From positions 1 to 5,567 of the forward strand of contig CAMCIP010000155.1 of NCBI GenBank assembly GCA_945874855.1: DNA of 5,567 bases. The letters are read 5' to 3'. Below the pieces are notes generated by a model. It saw only the letters and a list, made by a program, of their open reading frames with translations. It made no database searches and was not told the DNA's origin. Of the stretch, positions 4,808-5,567 are shown piece after piece. Position numbers and translations under genes: made by a program. Each line of letters opens with the position of its first letter. The first letter of the stretch is position 1. The stretch comes from Brevundimonas vancanneytii (GTDB lineage Bacteria; Pseudomonadota; Alphaproteobacteria; Caulobacterales; Caulobacteraceae).

Positions 4808-5167
4808 ATGGCTCGCGTCACCGTCGAAGACTGCATCGAGAAGGTTCCCAACCGCTTCGGCCTCGTGCTGCTGGCCGGGCACCGGGCGCGCAACATCGCG
4901 AATGGCGCGCCGCTGATGCTGGACCGCGACAACGACAAGAACCCGGTCGTCGCCCTGCGCGAACTGGCCGAGGACGCCGTGGTGCCTGACGAACTGCACG
5001 AAGCCATCATCACCACCCTGCAGCGCGTCGACGAGCGGACCGAAGCCGAGGATGAGGCCGAGGTCGTGGCCCTGCTGGCCGAGCCCCAGCACATGAACAT
5101 GGCCGAGGCCGAGCTGATCCGGGCGCTGCAAAGCGACCGCGACGGCGGGCAGGAGGAGCGCTACTGA
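4808..5167 (+). CDS. rpoZ: DNA-directed RNA polymerase omega subunit
   Basis: Small subunit that helps fold and assemble the beta' subunit and, in proteobacteria, forms part of a ppGpp-binding site on RNA polymerase. The 119-aa product begins MARVTVEDCIEKVPNRFGLV, the classic omega start, and continues with AGHRARNI (23-30), DRDNDKNPVVALRELA (39-54) and an acidic, variable C-terminal half typical of alphaproteobacterial omegas. GAGGA at 4799-4803 stands 4 nt before the ATG. The next gene encodes the (p)ppGpp synthetase/hydrolase, a common rpoZ-spoT arrangement linking the alarmone enzyme with a subunit that binds its product. The last codons of rpoZ contain an AGGAGG that may serve that downstream gene. 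Confidence 0.97.
   Translation: MARVTVEDCIEKVPNRFGLVLLAGHRARNIANGAPLMLDRDNDKNPVVALRELAEDAVVPDELHEAIITTLQRVDERTEAEDEAEVVALLAEPQHMNMAEAELIRALQSDRDGGQEERY
5151..5166 (+). promoter_or_regulatory. AGGAGG within the end of rpoZ, 7 nt before an in-frame CTG
   Basis: AGGAGGAG (5151-5158) lies in the last rpoZ codons. The only start-like codon at the right distance is CTG 5164-5166, in frame with the downstream Rel/SpoT gene and overlapping the rpoZ stop as CTGA. Glu-Glu-rich omega tails can produce AGGAGG by chance (GAG GAG codons), so this is suggestive only. Confidence 0.4.
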
Positions 5168-5271
5168 CGCCGGAGGGCGACAGCGGCGTCACCATTCTTC
5201 CGGCGCGCATCGACGTGCCGGCCCCTAACACCGATCCGGTCGAAACTCCGGCGCCCGCGCGCGCGAGGATC

Positions 5272-5567
5272 ATGCGCCAGTTCGAGCTGATCGACGCGGT
5301 CAAGGTCTATGACCCCTCCGCGGACGAGGCCCTGCTGAACCGGGCCTATGTCTACGCCATGAAGATGCACGGCTCGCAGCTGCGGGCCTCGGGTGATCCC
5401 TATTTCGCCCATCCCATACAGGTCGCGGGCATCCTGACCCAGTACCGACTGGACACCGCCTCGATCGTCACGGCCCTGCTGCACGATGTGGTCGAGGACA
5501 CGTCGGCCACGCGCGAGGACATCGCCGGCATGTTCGGCGAGGAGATCGCCGGTCTCGTCGAGGGCGT
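5272..5567 (+). CDS. spoT: Bifunctional (p)ppGpp synthetase/hydrolase (RelA/SpoT homologue), 5' part
   Basis: The N-terminal 98 residues of a Rel/SpoT protein are visible; the rest lies beyond the right edge. They belong to the HD hydrolase domain. Counted from the ATG at 5272, Arg38, His47, His71-Asp72 and Glu75-Asp76 (in GDPYFAHP and LLHDVVEDT) match, with identical spacing, Arg44, His53, His77-Asp78 and Glu81-Asp82 of the streptococcal Rel enzyme. (p)ppGpp hydrolase activity is therefore expected, as in the single bifunctional Rel of most alphaproteobacteria. The synthetase and regulatory domains cannot be seen. The start is uncertain: the ATG at 5272 has GAGGA only 2 nt before it, a GTG at 5215 has no ribosome site, and a CTG at 5164 has an excellent one. 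The frame is open across all of these, with high third-position G/C. It lies directly behind rpoZ and is probably co-transcribed. Confidence 0.93.
   Translation, partial: MRQFELIDAVKVYDPSADEALLNRAYVYAMKMHGSQLRASGDPYFAHPIQVAGILTQYRLDTASIVTALLHDVVEDTSATREDIAGMFGEEIAGLVEG

Noticed and set aside
5256..5265. Alternating CG run before the Rel/SpoT ATG
   Set aside because: Ten bases encoding Ala-Arg codons; unremarkable in such GC-rich DNA.

Overview
The window reads as a chromosomal segment of a high-GC alphaproteobacterium, most likely Caulobacterales and perhaps Brevundimonas or a relative. Three things point that way: strongly G/C-biased third codon positions in the core genes, the family content (SmpB, a family-5-like uracil-DNA glycosylase, omega subunit followed by a RelA/SpoT protein), and two promoter-like sites matching the Caulobacter sigma-73 style (TTGACG / GCTANAWC). 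The taxon is inferred from memory of these families, not from a search.

Layout. Positions 43-1397 (+) hold dapA and smpB, joined by a 1-nt stop/start overlap. Positions 1413-2893 (-) hold an accessory-looking block of three genes without recognised function: a 63-aa single-span membrane protein, a 306-aa probably exported protein, and a 74-aa exported protein with four cysteines. The upper part of this block is visibly less GC-rich than the flanks. Positions 2972-4164 (-) hold a translationally coupled pair, a NYN/LabA-like nuclease-fold protein followed by an Fe-S uracil-DNA glycosylase. Head to head with it is folK (4163-4738, +), whose start codon overlaps that of the NYN gene. Then come rpoZ (4808-5167, +), behind its own promoter candidate, and the 5' end of a bifunctional (p)ppGpp synthetase/hydrolase gene that runs off the right edge.

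How the genes relate. The core genes belong to lysine/peptidoglycan precursor synthesis (DapA), ribosome rescue (SmpB), folate synthesis (FolK), transcription (omega) and the stringent response (Rel/SpoT). rpoZ-spoT is a familiar bacterial neighbourhood. No mobile element, CRISPR array, tRNA or rRNA is visible, and no stretch over 300 bases lacks a gene. I do not see a clearly new multi-gene system. The most unusual points are the divergent NYN/folK start codons sharing the bases of one CATG, the small Cys/His-rich exported protein with a nine-G tract in its signal-peptide region, and a possible CTG start with a strong Shine-Dalgarno for the Rel/SpoT gene.
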